A stretch of DNA of 23,484 nucleotides from JAADEM01 sp965371855 (GTDB lineage Bacteria; Bacteroidota; Bacteroidia; Bacteroidales; Marinilabiliaceae): positions 1-23,484 of the forward strand of contig CBDUZZ010000070.1 of assembly GCA_965371855.1 (NCBI GenBank), read 5' to 3'. Both the position numbers and the translations under genes were made by a program. Below, one piece after another: positions 7,426 to 15,797 of this stretch (its first letter is position 1; each line of letters opens with the position of its first letter). The notes below the pieces were generated by a model that saw nothing but the letters and a program-made list of their open reading frames with translations, searched no databases and was not told where the DNA came from.

Positions 7426-8373
7426 TCACTTTTTCTTACGCCTCAGATAAAGTTTAGTACCTGGTTTTACCTTATCACCATCTTCCAGACTGTTATATTT
7501 AAGAATTCTCTTTAGTTTAATGCCATATTTATGTGATATCCTTTGTAATGTTTCTCCTTCTTTCACTCTGTGATATTCTTTATCTCTGTGTGCTTTATTT
7601 CTTTTAGACTCTATGTACAGATGTTTGAAGTTATCCAGGTTAGTATTCTCAGGAATGTCATTGTAGTGATACAGTTCCCATGGTCTAAGGTCAAACTCTT
7701 CAGATATACTTTCAAAAGTATCTCCATCCTCAATATCAATGTATTTTACATTATTGTTATATTTCACCTCATGTGTACTATAAGGGTTAATCACAAAATT
7801 ATCAACCCTATTTTTTGAGCTTTCGGTCTCACTTTCATACGAATATTTGCCTTTTTTGACTTTGCTATCCAGTTCATATAATTTATAATTTTCAATAAGT
7901 TTTATCAGCCGATGTGCATAACGTGGATCTGTTGCGTAACCGGCTTTTTTTAATCCATGAGCCCAGCCTTTGTAATCGGTTGTTTTCAGTTTAAATAGAC
8001 TTGCATATCTGCTTTTGCTAACTAAAAATTTACTGTGGTCAATATAAGAATCATAAACTGCTTTGTAAGCCCTGAAACACTCATGGCGTTTGTCATCATC
8101 GTGGTATACTTTCTTGCCCTTCCAGTCGTTATGACATTTTATTCCGAAATGGTTGTTTGATTTACGGGCTAAAGTACTGTTTCCTGTTCCGGATTCTAAA
8201 AGTGCCTGAGCCATAGTTATACTTGCCGGGATACCCGTACGCTTCATCTCTTTTACGGCAAGGTCTTGATATTTGTTAACATACTCTTCCACGGTTAATT
8301 TACCGGTGGTTTTACCGGATATTACCATAAAAGAAAGGGACAATAATAAACTTACACTTAAAATACGCTTCAT
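7426..8373 (-). CDS. Secreted GH73-type glucosaminidase with two LysM domains
   Basis: This is a peptidoglycan hydrolase predicted to cleave GlcNAc-MurNAc linkages outside the cytoplasm. A Sec signal peptide occupies the first 20 or so residues (K-R-I-L-S-V-S-L-L-L-S-L-S-F). The glucosaminidase domain spans about 25-170, with the catalytic glutamate in A-L-L-E-S-G-T-G-N-S, then N-N-H-F-G-I-K-C and C-F-R-A-Y. Two LysM carbohydrate-binding domains follow, a divergent one around 210-262 and a classical one (V-K-E-G-E-T-L-Q-R-I-S-H-K-Y-G) at the C-terminus, which ends in basic residues. I chose the ATG at 8373; a GTG two codons upstream (8379) is in frame but less likely. A perfect -7 box lies at 8409-8416. 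It is divergent from cdd. Confidence 0.9.
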   Translation of the reverse strand: MKRILSVSLLLSLSFMVISGKTTGKLTVEEYVNKYQDLAVKEMKRTGIPASITMAQALLESGTGNSTLARKSNNHFGIKCHNDWKGKKVYHDDDKRHECFRAYKAVYDSYIDHSKFLVSKSRYASLFKLKTTDYKGWAHGLKKAGYATDPRYAHRLIKLIENYKLYELDSKVKKGKYSYESETESSKNRVDNFVINPYSTHEVKYNNNVKYIDIEDGDTFESISEEFDLRPWELYHYNDIPENTNLDNFKHLYIESKRNKAHRDKEYHRVKEGETLQRISHKYGIKLKRILKYNSLEDGDKVKPGTKLYLRRKKK

Positions 8374-8408
8374 TAACACTTCATTTTTCTTTGTTTCAAC
8401 AATAGGGG

Positions 8409-8416
8409 CAAAGATA
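8409..8416 (-). promoter_or_regulatory. -7 promoter box of the glucosaminidase gene
   Basis: Read on the minus strand, TATCTTTG matches TAnnTTTG exactly and is followed by cccc, common at Bacteroidota start sites. It lies 35 bp before the ATG at 8373. The ATG choice fits a leader of about 30 nt. Confidence 0.6.
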
Positions 8417-8462
8417 AAAAAATAGAAATATTAAAGAATTAGAATAGTATTAAACATTATTG

Positions 8463-8470
8463 TATTTTTG
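8463..8470 (+). promoter_or_regulatory. -7 promoter box of cdd
   Basis: TATTTTTG matches TAnnTTTG exactly, 23 bp before the ATG at 8494. A purine-rich Shine-Dalgarno-like gggagg (8486-8491) lies unusually close, two bases before the start codon. Confidence 0.5.
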
Positions 8471-8493
8471 AAATAAATGCAAATAGGGAGGTT

Positions 8494-8976
8494 ATGAAAA
8501 AGAAGAATGTTTCATTTTCAGTTGATATTTACGAAAGCAAGAATGAATTACCTGTTGAAATGCAGGATCTTATAAATAAGGCAACTAATGCAGCCAGAAG
8601 TGCTCATGCTCCTTATTCGGGTTTTAAAGTTGGAGCTGCCGTTTTATTGGAGAATGGCGAGATATTCACCGGTAGTAACCAGGAGAATGCAGCTTATCCG
8701 TCAGGATTATGCGCCGAGAGGGTTGCTGTTTTCTATGCCAAGGCTAAATATCCCGATATAGCACTAAAACAACTGGCAGTGATTGCACTTAAAGATGATG
8801 AGATTGTAAATACACCTACCGCACCATGTGGAGCTTGCAGACAAGTATTGATAGAGTATGAAGACCAGCAGGATTCACCTCTTTCAGTAATACTTGGAGG
8901 GGGGAATGAAACTTATAAAATAAACAGTTCTGCTGATTTGTTGCCTATGTCTTTTGGAAGTAAAGAATTGGGGTAA
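8494..8976 (+). CDS. cdd: Cytidine deaminase
   Basis: This is the zinc-dependent pyrimidine-salvage enzyme converting cytidine and deoxycytidine to uridine and deoxyuridine. The substrate-binding start A-P-Y-S-G-F-K-V-G-A-A-V is at about 39-50. The catalytic C-A-E (C73, E75) in G-L-C-A-E-R-V-A-V-F and the zinc pair C112 and C115 in P-C-G-A-C-R-Q-V-L complete the active site. At 160 residues it is the size of the homotetrameric type, with about 20 extra N-terminal residues, as in other Bacteroidota. The active site is intact. It is divergent from the glucosaminidase gene. Confidence 0.95.
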   Translation: MKKKNVSFSVDIYESKNELPVEMQDLINKATNAARSAHAPYSGFKVGAAVLLENGEIFTGSNQENAAYPSGLCAERVAVFYAKAKYPDIALKQLAVIALKDDEIVNTPTAPCGACRQVLIEYEDQQDSPLSVILGGGNETYKINSSADLLPMSFGSKELG

Positions 8977-9295
8977 CCAATAATCTCCTGTATCACTCCG
9001 CACCTTTAATTTTGGTTCTTCAGAAAAATGCATAGGTAAACTTTGATTATTGGCTTATAACCTGTGTTATTTGATGAAACAAAAGATAGCATTACGGTGC
9101 TCTGCACCTTATTAAAACTTTTATACAATATCTCTACAAATGTTTGAGGTGCTCTGCACCTGATAAATATAGCGGCAGAGCCGCCAAAATCTTTGTAGAA
9201 ATAGTAATTAAATACGGTTTATAAGGTACAGAGTACCGAAATATTAAGACAACTATGCATTATTCGGATGAGCCTTAATTTTTTGTTAAAGCTGT
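8977..9295. other. Gene-free stretch of 319 bp holding a palindromic element
   Basis: A 9-bp inverted repeat (ccaataatc at 8977-8985, gattattgg at 9045-9053) directly follows the cdd stop codon. The compound palindromic element at 9095-9238 follows it. No coding frame is seen. Confidence 0.7.
9095..9238. repeat. REPIN-like compound palindromic element, 144 bp
   Basis: There are four short hairpins, each with 5-bp or longer arms around tct or aga. They are ggtgc-tct-gcacc (9096-9108), aggtgc-tct-gcacct (9147-9161), gcggc-aga-gccgc (9172-9184) and ggtac-aga-gtacc (9225-9237). The right half (9172-9238), reverse-complemented, aligns with the left half (9095-9160). Both begin cggt-R-ctctg-Y-acctta, share tctacaaa in the middle and end in a second hairpin. 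The whole is thus two diverged inverted copies about a short AT-rich centre. This is the layout of REP doublets (REPINs) moved by RAYT transposases; no transposase is in the window, so the mechanism is inferred. Confidence 0.8.
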
Positions 9296-10324
9296 TTAAT
9301 TAGTTTGATAGTTTCTTGCTACTTCAATCATAGCTTTAATATTTTCTGATGGTGTTTCTGCCGGTATTGCACAGCCGGCATTCAAAATAAACCTGTTTGA
9401 ATTTTTATATATATTCAATAACTCCAGTGTTTTACCCCTAACCTCATCTACTGTACCTAATGCGATAACTCCACTGGGGTCAATGTTTCCGATAAATGTT
9501 GCAGAATTTTTATAGTAATCAAAGATTTTATGTATATCTGTTTCATAATCCAGCTCGAAGGCATCTGCCCCGGTTTGAAGCATCAGGGGAAGAATGATAT
9601 CAGTATTTCCACAAATATGCAGAGTATAAGATACTCCTGCTCGATGTGCAACATCAACAATTATTTTTTCGTAAGGAAGTGCAAATTTCTCATACATCTC
9701 TGCGGAGATCATTGCCGGACCGGCTGTGCTATCACCATTTGAAACCATATCGCATCCTGTTTGAGCCATTAATTTTATAAACTGGCTGGTTGCTTCAGTG
9801 CAGTATTCGAGCAACTCAAAAATCAGGTTTTCATCTGCCATCATCAGGTCAAGCATCCAGTTTTGCATACCACGCATCATACCTGCCAGTGAAAACGATG
9901 CCTGGTCGCAATTACCACGTACATATATCTCATCTTTAAAATAATCCTTTATTAATCGTACTGCTTCCAGCCAAACCTGAATATATTTATATGCTTCAAC
10001 ACTTACTGCTTTAAGCGATTTTACATCCTCAATTTCAATTAGGTTTCCGAGATGTGTTCTGGCCGGATCGTTTGCCGGAAAGTCAACCGGTACACCCACA
10101 GCTCCTGCCAGTGTTACGGTATCAATATCAACCAAAATACCGTCGTATTGGTATTTATCAACTGCTGCAATGAATGAACCTGCAATTACTTTTGGGTCAT
10201 TTCTATATTGCTCCATTGTTACACCATATTCTTTTGCTGCCATCATAAAATTATGAAGCATGATAGGAGTTTTATCCGTTGGTTGGTTATTTAAAGCTGC
10301 TTGTATTCTTTCGTATCCGTTCAT
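9296..10324 (-). CDS. Uroporphyrinogen decarboxylase-family protein (MtaA-like)
   Basis: This 342-residue protein has the URO-D TIM-barrel fold but resembles the MtaA/MtbA/CmuA methyltransferase branch rather than haem-pathway HemE. Zinc ligands of that branch are visible: H236 and C238 in L-H-I-C-G-N-T, and C318 in L-N-A-G-C-A-I-P. G-N-I-D-P-S-G-V follows the barrel pattern. Members with known roles move methyl groups between corrinoid proteins and thiols, but many copies in Bacteroidota and Verrucomicrobiota glycan loci have no known function. No corrinoid protein or partner methyltransferase is in the window. It is the last gene of the likely minus-strand mannosidase operon, 191 bp after the permease gene. 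A demethylating role on a methylated sugar is only a guess. Confidence 0.85.
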   Translation of the reverse strand: MNGYERIQAALNNQPTDKTPIMLHNFMMAAKEYGVTMEQYRNDPKVIAGSFIAAVDKYQYDGILVDIDTVTLAGAVGVPVDFPANDPARTHLGNLIEIEDVKSLKAVSVEAYKYIQVWLEAVRLIKDYFKDEIYVRGNCDQASFSLAGMMRGMQNWMLDLMMADENLIFELLEYCTEATSQFIKLMAQTGCDMVSNGDSTAGPAMISAEMYEKFALPYEKIIVDVAHRAGVSYTLHICGNTDIILPLMLQTGADAFELDYETDIHKIFDYYKNSATFIGNIDPSGVIALGTVDEVRGKTLELLNIYKNSNRFILNAGCAIPAETPSENIKAMIEVARNYQTN

Positions 10325-10515
10325 GGTTTTTGAATTTGGTTTCTTGATCTCCTGATTTGATTGCCTTCTTCAAACATTTAAAATTTAGGTAGTTTATTTA
10401 ACGACATTTTATGTACATCAATTACAACCTCTATTGCAATTTGCCAGATTTCCAGTTTTTTAAAACTCATAATACTATTCTTTGAAACTTATTATTGTTT
10501 CTCCAGCATCTATCA

Positions 10516-11847
10516 TCATTTCAAAACATCTTTCTCCAACTCCTCCAATGTTTTCCCTTTTGTTTCAACAATATATTTCTTGTAGAAAAAGAAACTGAGG
10601 AATGTTACTACTGCAAAAAATGCAAAAATGTAACCTATCCCACTGTTGTCGTTGAATGATTTTTTGATAACCGGAAAGAGGAAAAGCAACATTGCATAAA
10701 ATACCCAATGCGAAAACGATCCGATAGAAACACCGCGTGAACGTATGTTGTTGGGAAACATCTCGGCAAAAAGTACCCAAACCACAGCACCCTGCGAGAA
10801 AGCAAAACTTGCCACAAACAGAATCATAAAAAGTAGCGGTAAGAATCCTCCAACATCATAAAGGAAAATATAGGAGAATGCTGCCAGGAAAATACTCATA
10901 GTAATCGAACCCATTAAAAGCATGAGTTTTCGGCCAATGCGGTCGATAAATGCCATGGCTATTATTGTAAAAGTAAGATTAGTAATACCCACAATTACCG
11001 TTTGCAAAATTGCAGATTCGGTAGCAAATCCGGCAGCTCTGAAGATATCGCTTGAGTAAATCATTACAATGGCAATACCGGTAAACTGGTTAAACATTCC
11101 AATTAAAACTCCAATAACTACTAAACGGAGAAATGGTTTTTTAAAGAGGTATTTTATGTGCTCGACAACTTCGTTGTCGATGGAGTTTTTGATGTCATCG
11201 AGGATGCTGTCATTATCGTTGCCCGGATTAGTTTTGGCAATAACTGTTTTTGCCTCTTCGAAAAGACCTTTTTTCACTAACCAACGAGGACTTCTGCCCA
11301 CAAAAAACAGAAGAGTGAGAAACAGAATTGCCGGAAGTGCTTCTGAAATAAACATCCAGCGCCAATTGTTTATCCCCGTATTTATTAAGGCAAGGTCGGT
11401 GGCAAATGCTGTCAGGATTCCAATTACCAGCGAGAGTTGAAACAGTATTGTAAACCGTCCGCGATATTTAGAAGGAGCCATTTCGGAGATGTACATGGGC
11501 GAAAGTACGGATGCGCCGCCCACTGCCAATCCGCCAATTATCCTGAAAATGATAAACATGGTTATGTTAGTGGCCATTCCGGTACCAATTGCCGAAATCA
11601 GAAACAGGAGTGCTGTAATTTTCAGCATGTATCTTCTTCCGTATTTATCACCCGGGCGACCAATTCCGATGGCACCAACGATACACCCGAAGATAGCCGA
11701 ACTCATTGCCCAGCCTTCCATCACTTTGTCCAACTCAAAATGGTCGCGAAAAAATGGCAGAGCGCCGTTGATAACTGCGGTGTCGAATCCAAAAAGCAGA
11801 CCACCCAAAGCGGCAACAATTGTGTAGAGATATAAATTTTTTGGCAT
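10516..11847 (-). CDS. Sugar-porter MFS transporter
   Basis: This is an inner-membrane proton-sugar symporter of the major facilitator superfamily (443 residues, about 12 helices). Family marks include G-G-L-L-F-G-F-D-T-A-V-I-N-G in helix 1 and D-K-Y-G-R-R between helices 2 and 3. R-S-P-R-W-L-V-K-K-G in the central loop, D-R-I-G-R-K between helices 8 and 9, and E-T-K-G-K-T-L-E-E-L-E after helix 12 complete the set. It belongs with xylose, arabinose, galactose and glucose porters, but the substrate cannot be told. It lies 38 bp after the small lipoprotein gene on the same strand, downstream of the mannosidase and epimerase. It probably imports the sugar released by them. Confidence 0.93.
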   Translation of the reverse strand: MPKNLYLYTIVAALGGLLFGFDTAVINGALPFFRDHFELDKVMEGWAMSSAIFGCIVGAIGIGRPGDKYGRRYMLKITALLFLISAIGTGMATNITMFIIFRIIGGLAVGGASVLSPMYISEMAPSKYRGRFTILFQLSLVIGILTAFATDLALINTGINNWRWMFISEALPAILFLTLLFFVGRSPRWLVKKGLFEEAKTVIAKTNPGNDNDSILDDIKNSIDNEVVEHIKYLFKKPFLRLVVIGVLIGMFNQFTGIAIVMIYSSDIFRAAGFATESAILQTVIVGITNLTFTIIAMAFIDRIGRKLMLLMGSITMSIFLAAFSYIFLYDVGGFLPLLFMILFVASFAFSQGAVVWVLFAEMFPNNIRSRGVSIGSFSHWVFYAMLLFLFPVIKKSFNDNSGIGYIFAFFAVVTFLSFFFYKKYIVETKGKTLEELEKDVLK

Positions 11848-11885
11848 AGTTTATTTGTTTGAATTAGTTTTCATCTTATTTAGGT

Positions 11886-12239
11886 TTAATTATTGATATC
11901 TTTGAAAGTATAAGTTGGCGAGGCCGGTTTGTGATATGCGTCCCAACTCTCTTCTGAAAATCTTTCATCAGGTTTTCCTCCATTATCACTATTCTCAACC
12001 TGAACATGTATTACCGATTTACTTTTTGTTGAAAGTTCTACGATTCCAAGACGACCCTTTTTTGCAGCATTTTTTTTACTCTCATTCAATTTAATTTTAA
12101 CTGAAACCGGAGCATTGGTTAGCCTCAACGCGCCGCTACTATCGTCAATTGTTATTACATTTTGGCTGCACGAACAGATTAGCATACCAACTAAAAAGAG
12201 ATAGATGAGGTTCTTAATTCGATAGTTTAATCTCTTCAT
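11886..12239 (-). CDS. Small predicted lipoprotein of unknown function, 117 aa
   Basis: The N-terminus is a lipoprotein signal: basic start K-R-L-N-Y-R, hydrophobic L-I-Y-L-F-L-V-G-M-L, then I-C-S-C, with C24 the likely lipidated residue. The mature part (about 93 residues) has a beta-like segment (L-T-N-A-P-V-S-V-K-I-K-L), a lysine-rich stretch and a polar tail with no recognisable fold. It starts 8 bp after the mannosidase stop codon, so it is almost surely co-transcribed. It could be a surface or periplasmic accessory to the mannosidase, or the remnant of a longer protein. I do not recognise a family. Confidence 0.75.
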   Translation of the reverse strand: MKRLNYRIKNLIYLFLVGMLICSCSQNVITIDDSSGALRLTNAPVSVKIKLNESKKNAAKKGRLGIVELSTKSKSVIHVQVENSDNGGKPDERFSEESWDAYHKPASPTYTFKDINN

Positions 12240-12247
12240 AAGTCAAC

Positions 12248-15200
12248 TTATTTTAGTTTTATAGTTTCAATTGCATGGTGTCCCAATTCAACCTGAATAC
12301 TTTTTTTATTTACTAAGATTGGTTTTATTTCCTTTTCAATTAAATTGGTAAGCCGGGCACTTTTTATTTCTCTAAAACTTTTTAAAGTCACCTTTTTATC
12401 TGTTGCATCCATATTTACCAATCGAATAACAACGTCGTTGCTATCTTCAGCTTTTTTAATTGTTGAGATAATTACATTGTCGGCATCAACCGTAAAAAAA
12501 CTCTTTTCCTGAGGGAGATTGGCATTGGCATAAGCCATTGGATTTACAATAACTAATAGCTTCTCGTTGGCTTGTTTGCCTGAATGAAATCCATATTTCC
12601 AACCTGATTGATGTGAAATAAGTGAGAATGAGAAATGGTGATTTCCGGTTTGCAGGTATTCATTTCCTTCACCATGGCAACTTCGTCGCGATGCGAGCAG
12701 TACCGCTTGTAATATGGTGTTGGGGTTTTGATTATCTGTTGGGTCTATATAATCGGCTACTGCAACTGATGAACTCAGTGTGACACCATATGATTTGTTG
12801 GAAGCACCAATCCAGTTTTCAATTCCACGTGGATGAAGGTCTTTCGCGGGTACATTGTATCTTTCTCCTGCCGCACCTTCCATCTCATCTTTTCCCACCT
12901 CAACAACACCAAAGGGAACCTCGTAGGTAACTTGTCCGTCTTCCATTTTTAATGGTATTGCCATCCTGAATTCACGGTATAATATACCTTCCCAGTTTAA
13001 CAAATCAATTTCAAAATCAATTTTTTTAATTTTATGATAAAGGATTATTTTTTGTTGAATTACTGTATAGGGTAGTTTTGTGCGCTTTGTCCAGGAACTA
13101 AAAACTTCTCCTGACTCTGTAGGAATCCATTCCCCGTCATGATTTCCCGTCTGGTCGAAGTCTTCCATTGTAGGCTGCTGAATTGAAGCAAACTCGCCGG
13201 CGCCATTTCCTTTTGATTCCATAGTAAAAACCTCTCCGGCAGAAAACTTTGTGTTATCAATCAATTCTTGTTCAAGTGTTTTATCATAAATACTTTTTAA
13301 CCCACCATTGTTGAATTCAATTTTATAAAAATCATTTTCGTGCGATGGTTTTGTTTTATGTTCGTTATGCTTTGATAAGGGTCTAATATAAAATGTTTTA
13401 TACCCAATGGGCGGGACATCCTCGGCAATAAAATGCCCTTTTACTGTTTGAATGCTGCCGTCAGGATAGGTTTTGTCTATCTTATATTGTGTCGGCATCT
13501 CCTTTCCCTTGGGGTCTGTTATACTAAGCGATTTGGCAATGCTGTAATCAAAACTAATTTCAAAATCAATATTGTCTGTTCTGTTCCAACTTAGACTATT
13601 GAATACAACCAGCGGAATTCCTTTTTTTTGATTGGTTTTTATTTTTGAAGCAAGTGAGCCGCAAGCATTTTCTAATATTTGTTTTGCTTCAGTGCGGGCA
13701 AATTCAAATTTCCTTCTGAACAGGTCATCAGTAATTTGTCCGTTTTTTCCTCCCCACCCATGATCAGGGTATATTTTTGCTTCCCATGCTTTTTGTATAC
13801 GAGAAGTAGGGTACTTATTAAAAGATTTACTTGTTAAGGCATCAATGGTAGCAAACTTTTCGGCCATAGTTAAGAGTATGTCGCCTTCGCGGCTTGCTTT
13901 TATTGCTTTCTGATGCCCCGGGCCATGTATGTATAGCCATAATGCCGGGCGTTCACCATTTAGTGATGGCAATGAATCAGCGGCCAACACAAAGTCGTGA
14001 AGAAACTCGTGAGCTGTTGCAATATTAATAGATGGCAGGTTAATTTCTATTTTTACTCCTTGCTCATCCGTTAATTCTGAAATGGAATTCCATAGTTTAG
14101 TAATGTGATCGTATTTTTTGGCAGGACTCATATCAGCATCGGATAATAATGGAATAATGTTTTGTGCTGACGAGTTAGAATAGTAAGATTCCCAATCCAT
14201 AGCACTTGTGGCAATGTATTCGGTTGCTTCGTAAGAACTCTTGTGTAGAGGGGTATAGGCATCCATATAATGACCGGGGGAATATGTTGTAACATAAGAA
14301 CCATCGGGACTAAACCAGTTGAAAACTCCTCTCTTATGCCTGCTAATCATCATATATTCAACTCCCGATTTTTTCAAAATTTGGGACATCTGCAAAGTTC
14401 TTCCCGGTACATCCTCATTCCAATAGGTGTTGGCATCATAGTTAAATTCATCCTTTAACCACTTTCTACCTAAATAAAACTGCCTAATCAAGGCTTCGCC
14501 CGAATACATCTCTTCGTAAGGCTGAGTGTAATTAGAGCCACATGCTATTTGTCCTTTCTGAAGTAATTGCCTAATGGTCTCTTTTTGTTTAGGATGTCTG
14601 TCAATGTATTCTTTTATCATCAGGGCATCTTCAATATCAAAACGATAACCGGGATTAGATTTTATCATTTTAATCAAAGGGGTAATAAGCATAGTGTCTC
14701 TTATCAAAATACATTTTTCGGGGCTATCCATCCATGCAATATCCTGATGACTTGAATTCATTAGATAGATTTTTCCTTTACTAAGTTTTGAGTTGCTTAA
14801 TTTTAGGATGCTTTTCACAGTATTAGGTTTATAAATCCTTAAGCTTTTAGCATGCATTGTATTGTCGTTGATGGAAAACTCATTGATTAAAATGGCTTTG
14901 GGCAAGAGTTTTTTTATAACTGTATCTTTTTGAAAGTTAGGAACAGACAACAATTCGCCATTGTTATCACTAAGTATCAATCCATATTTTTTGACATTTT
15001 CGTTTAAGTTGAAGTTAGCAGTTGAGCAATCTATACCTTTTGTTAATAAAATATTACCATTCTGTTTTTGCGAATGGTAATTAAGTTTTTTCCCACTTAG
15101 GTGTTCAGGTGCTTTAATTAATACCTCATAAACCCCATTGGTTTTAGAGATTACAATATCCATCCATACCTGAATTTCAATTGATTTTTCAAGGAAGGAA

Positions 15201-15790
15201 ATAATATCATTGGCTTTGAATACAATAATCCATGTGTTTTCATCGGCAGCTTCTCCAACAATTTTAATACTTAAAGGTTTTCCTGTTTTTAACCAGCTTT
15301 TAGGAGTGAACAATGTCATATATCCGTGACTGTCGCCATGCTGGTCGGTATCGAAATTTTCATATTTCAGAATTCCTCCATCTGGATTTGTTAAAGTCCA
15401 GGAGGTATTATTCCCCGAAGGAATAGTGAATCTTTTTATGCCATCTACAAATACATTAAAATTTACTTTTTTATCAGTAATGTCAATGGCAGCAAGCCAA
15501 ACAAATTGAGCTCCATCGGATTTGAAATAATTGGGGATGGTTTGTGTTTGCCATTCAATTGCCATGGAACCGTTGTTGGCACGGGTAAGCATTCCTTCAG
15601 TAATATCGTTTCGGAGGCTGTGGTAAGATATTGTGTTTTTGCATTCACTGGATTGGTAGCCTTCGTAACTTCCTTTTATTTGATCGAGAAATTGGATTTG
15701 AATTTTTAACTGATTATTATTTTGAGCAGTGACCGAACTCATGATAATAAGAAGAATTAATACTAATTTTTTAGGCTTATGCATATTCAT
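12248..15790 (-). CDS. Secreted GH38-family alpha-mannosidase-like protein, 1180 aa
   Basis: This is predicted to hydrolyse alpha-mannosides outside the cytoplasm. A signal peptide covers about 1-22 (hydrophobic L-V-L-I-L-L-I-I-M, cleavage after T-A-Q). Residues 25 to about 335 are an N-terminal beta-rich region I do not recognise. The GH38 catalytic domain starts near 338: H348 and D350 in N-S-S-H-Q-D-I-A-W are metal ligands, and D460 in N-E-D-V-P-G is the likely nucleophile. H-G-P-G-H (622-626) stands where the later metal histidine is expected. The remainder is beta-sandwich domains. The motifs are variant (H-Q-D instead of the common H-x-H-W-D, V-P-G instead of x-F-G), and the protein is longer than most bacterial members, so its substrate may be unusual. 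It begins 7 bp after the epimerase stop codon. Confidence 0.88.
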   Translation of the reverse strand: MNMHKPKKLVLILLIIMSSVTAQNNNQLKIQIQFLDQIKGSYEGYQSSECKNTISYHSLRNDITEGMLTRANNGSMAIEWQTQTIPNYFKSDGAQFVWLAAIDITDKKVNFNVFVDGIKRFTIPSGNNTSWTLTNPDGGILKYENFDTDQHGDSHGYMTLFTPKSWLKTGKPLSIKIVGEAADENTWIIVFKANDIISFLEKSIEIQVWMDIVISKTNGVYEVLIKAPEHLSGKKLNYHSQKQNGNILLTKGIDCSTANFNLNENVKKYGLILSDNNGELLSVPNFQKDTVIKKLLPKAILINEFSINDNTMHAKSLRIYKPNTVKSILKLSNSKLSKGKIYLMNSSHQDIAWMDSPEKCILIRDTMLITPLIKMIKSNPGYRFDIEDALMIKEYIDRHPKQKETIRQLLQKGQIACGSNYTQPYEEMYSGEALIRQFYLGRKWLKDEFNYDANTYWNEDVPGRTLQMSQILKKSGVEYMMISRHKRGVFNWFSPDGSYVTTYSPGHYMDAYTPLHKSSYEATEYIATSAMDWESYYSNSSAQNIIPLLSDADMSPAKKYDHITKLWNSISELTDEQGVKIEINLPSINIATAHEFLHDFVLAADSLPSLNGERPALWLYIHGPGHQKAIKASREGDILLTMAEKFATIDALTSKSFNKYPTSRIQKAWEAKIYPDHGWGGKNGQITDDLFRRKFEFARTEAKQILENACGSLASKIKTNQKKGIPLVVFNSLSWNRTDNIDFEISFDYSIAKSLSITDPKGKEMPTQYKIDKTYPDGSIQTVKGHFIAEDVPPIGYKTFYIRPLSKHNEHKTKPSHENDFYKIEFNNGGLKSIYDKTLEQELIDNTKFSAGEVFTMESKGNGAGEFASIQQPTMEDFDQTGNHDGEWIPTESGEVFSSWTKRTKLPYTVIQQKIILYHKIKKIDFEIDLLNWEGILYREFRMAIPLKMEDGQVTYEVPFGVVEVGKDEMEGAAGERYNVPAKDLHPRGIENWIGASNKSYGVTLSSSVAVADYIDPTDNQNPNTILQAVLLASRRSCHGEGNEYLQTGNHHFSFSLISHQSGWKYGFHSGKQANEKLLVIVNPMAYANANLPQEKSFFTVDADNVIISTIKKAEDSNDVVIRLVNMDATDKKVTLKSFREIKSARLTNLIEKEIKPILVNKKSIQVELGHHAIETIKLK

Positions 15791-15797
15791 TTTTTAT

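Noticed and set aside
9095..9238. CRISPR array or set of separate terminators
   Set aside because: The hairpins have unequal spacing, no T tracts and an overall inverted rather than direct arrangement.
11069..11835. Several frames antisense to the sugar porter (up to 132 aa)
   Set aside because: They are shadows of the membrane-protein gene; residue content is odd and no motif is present.
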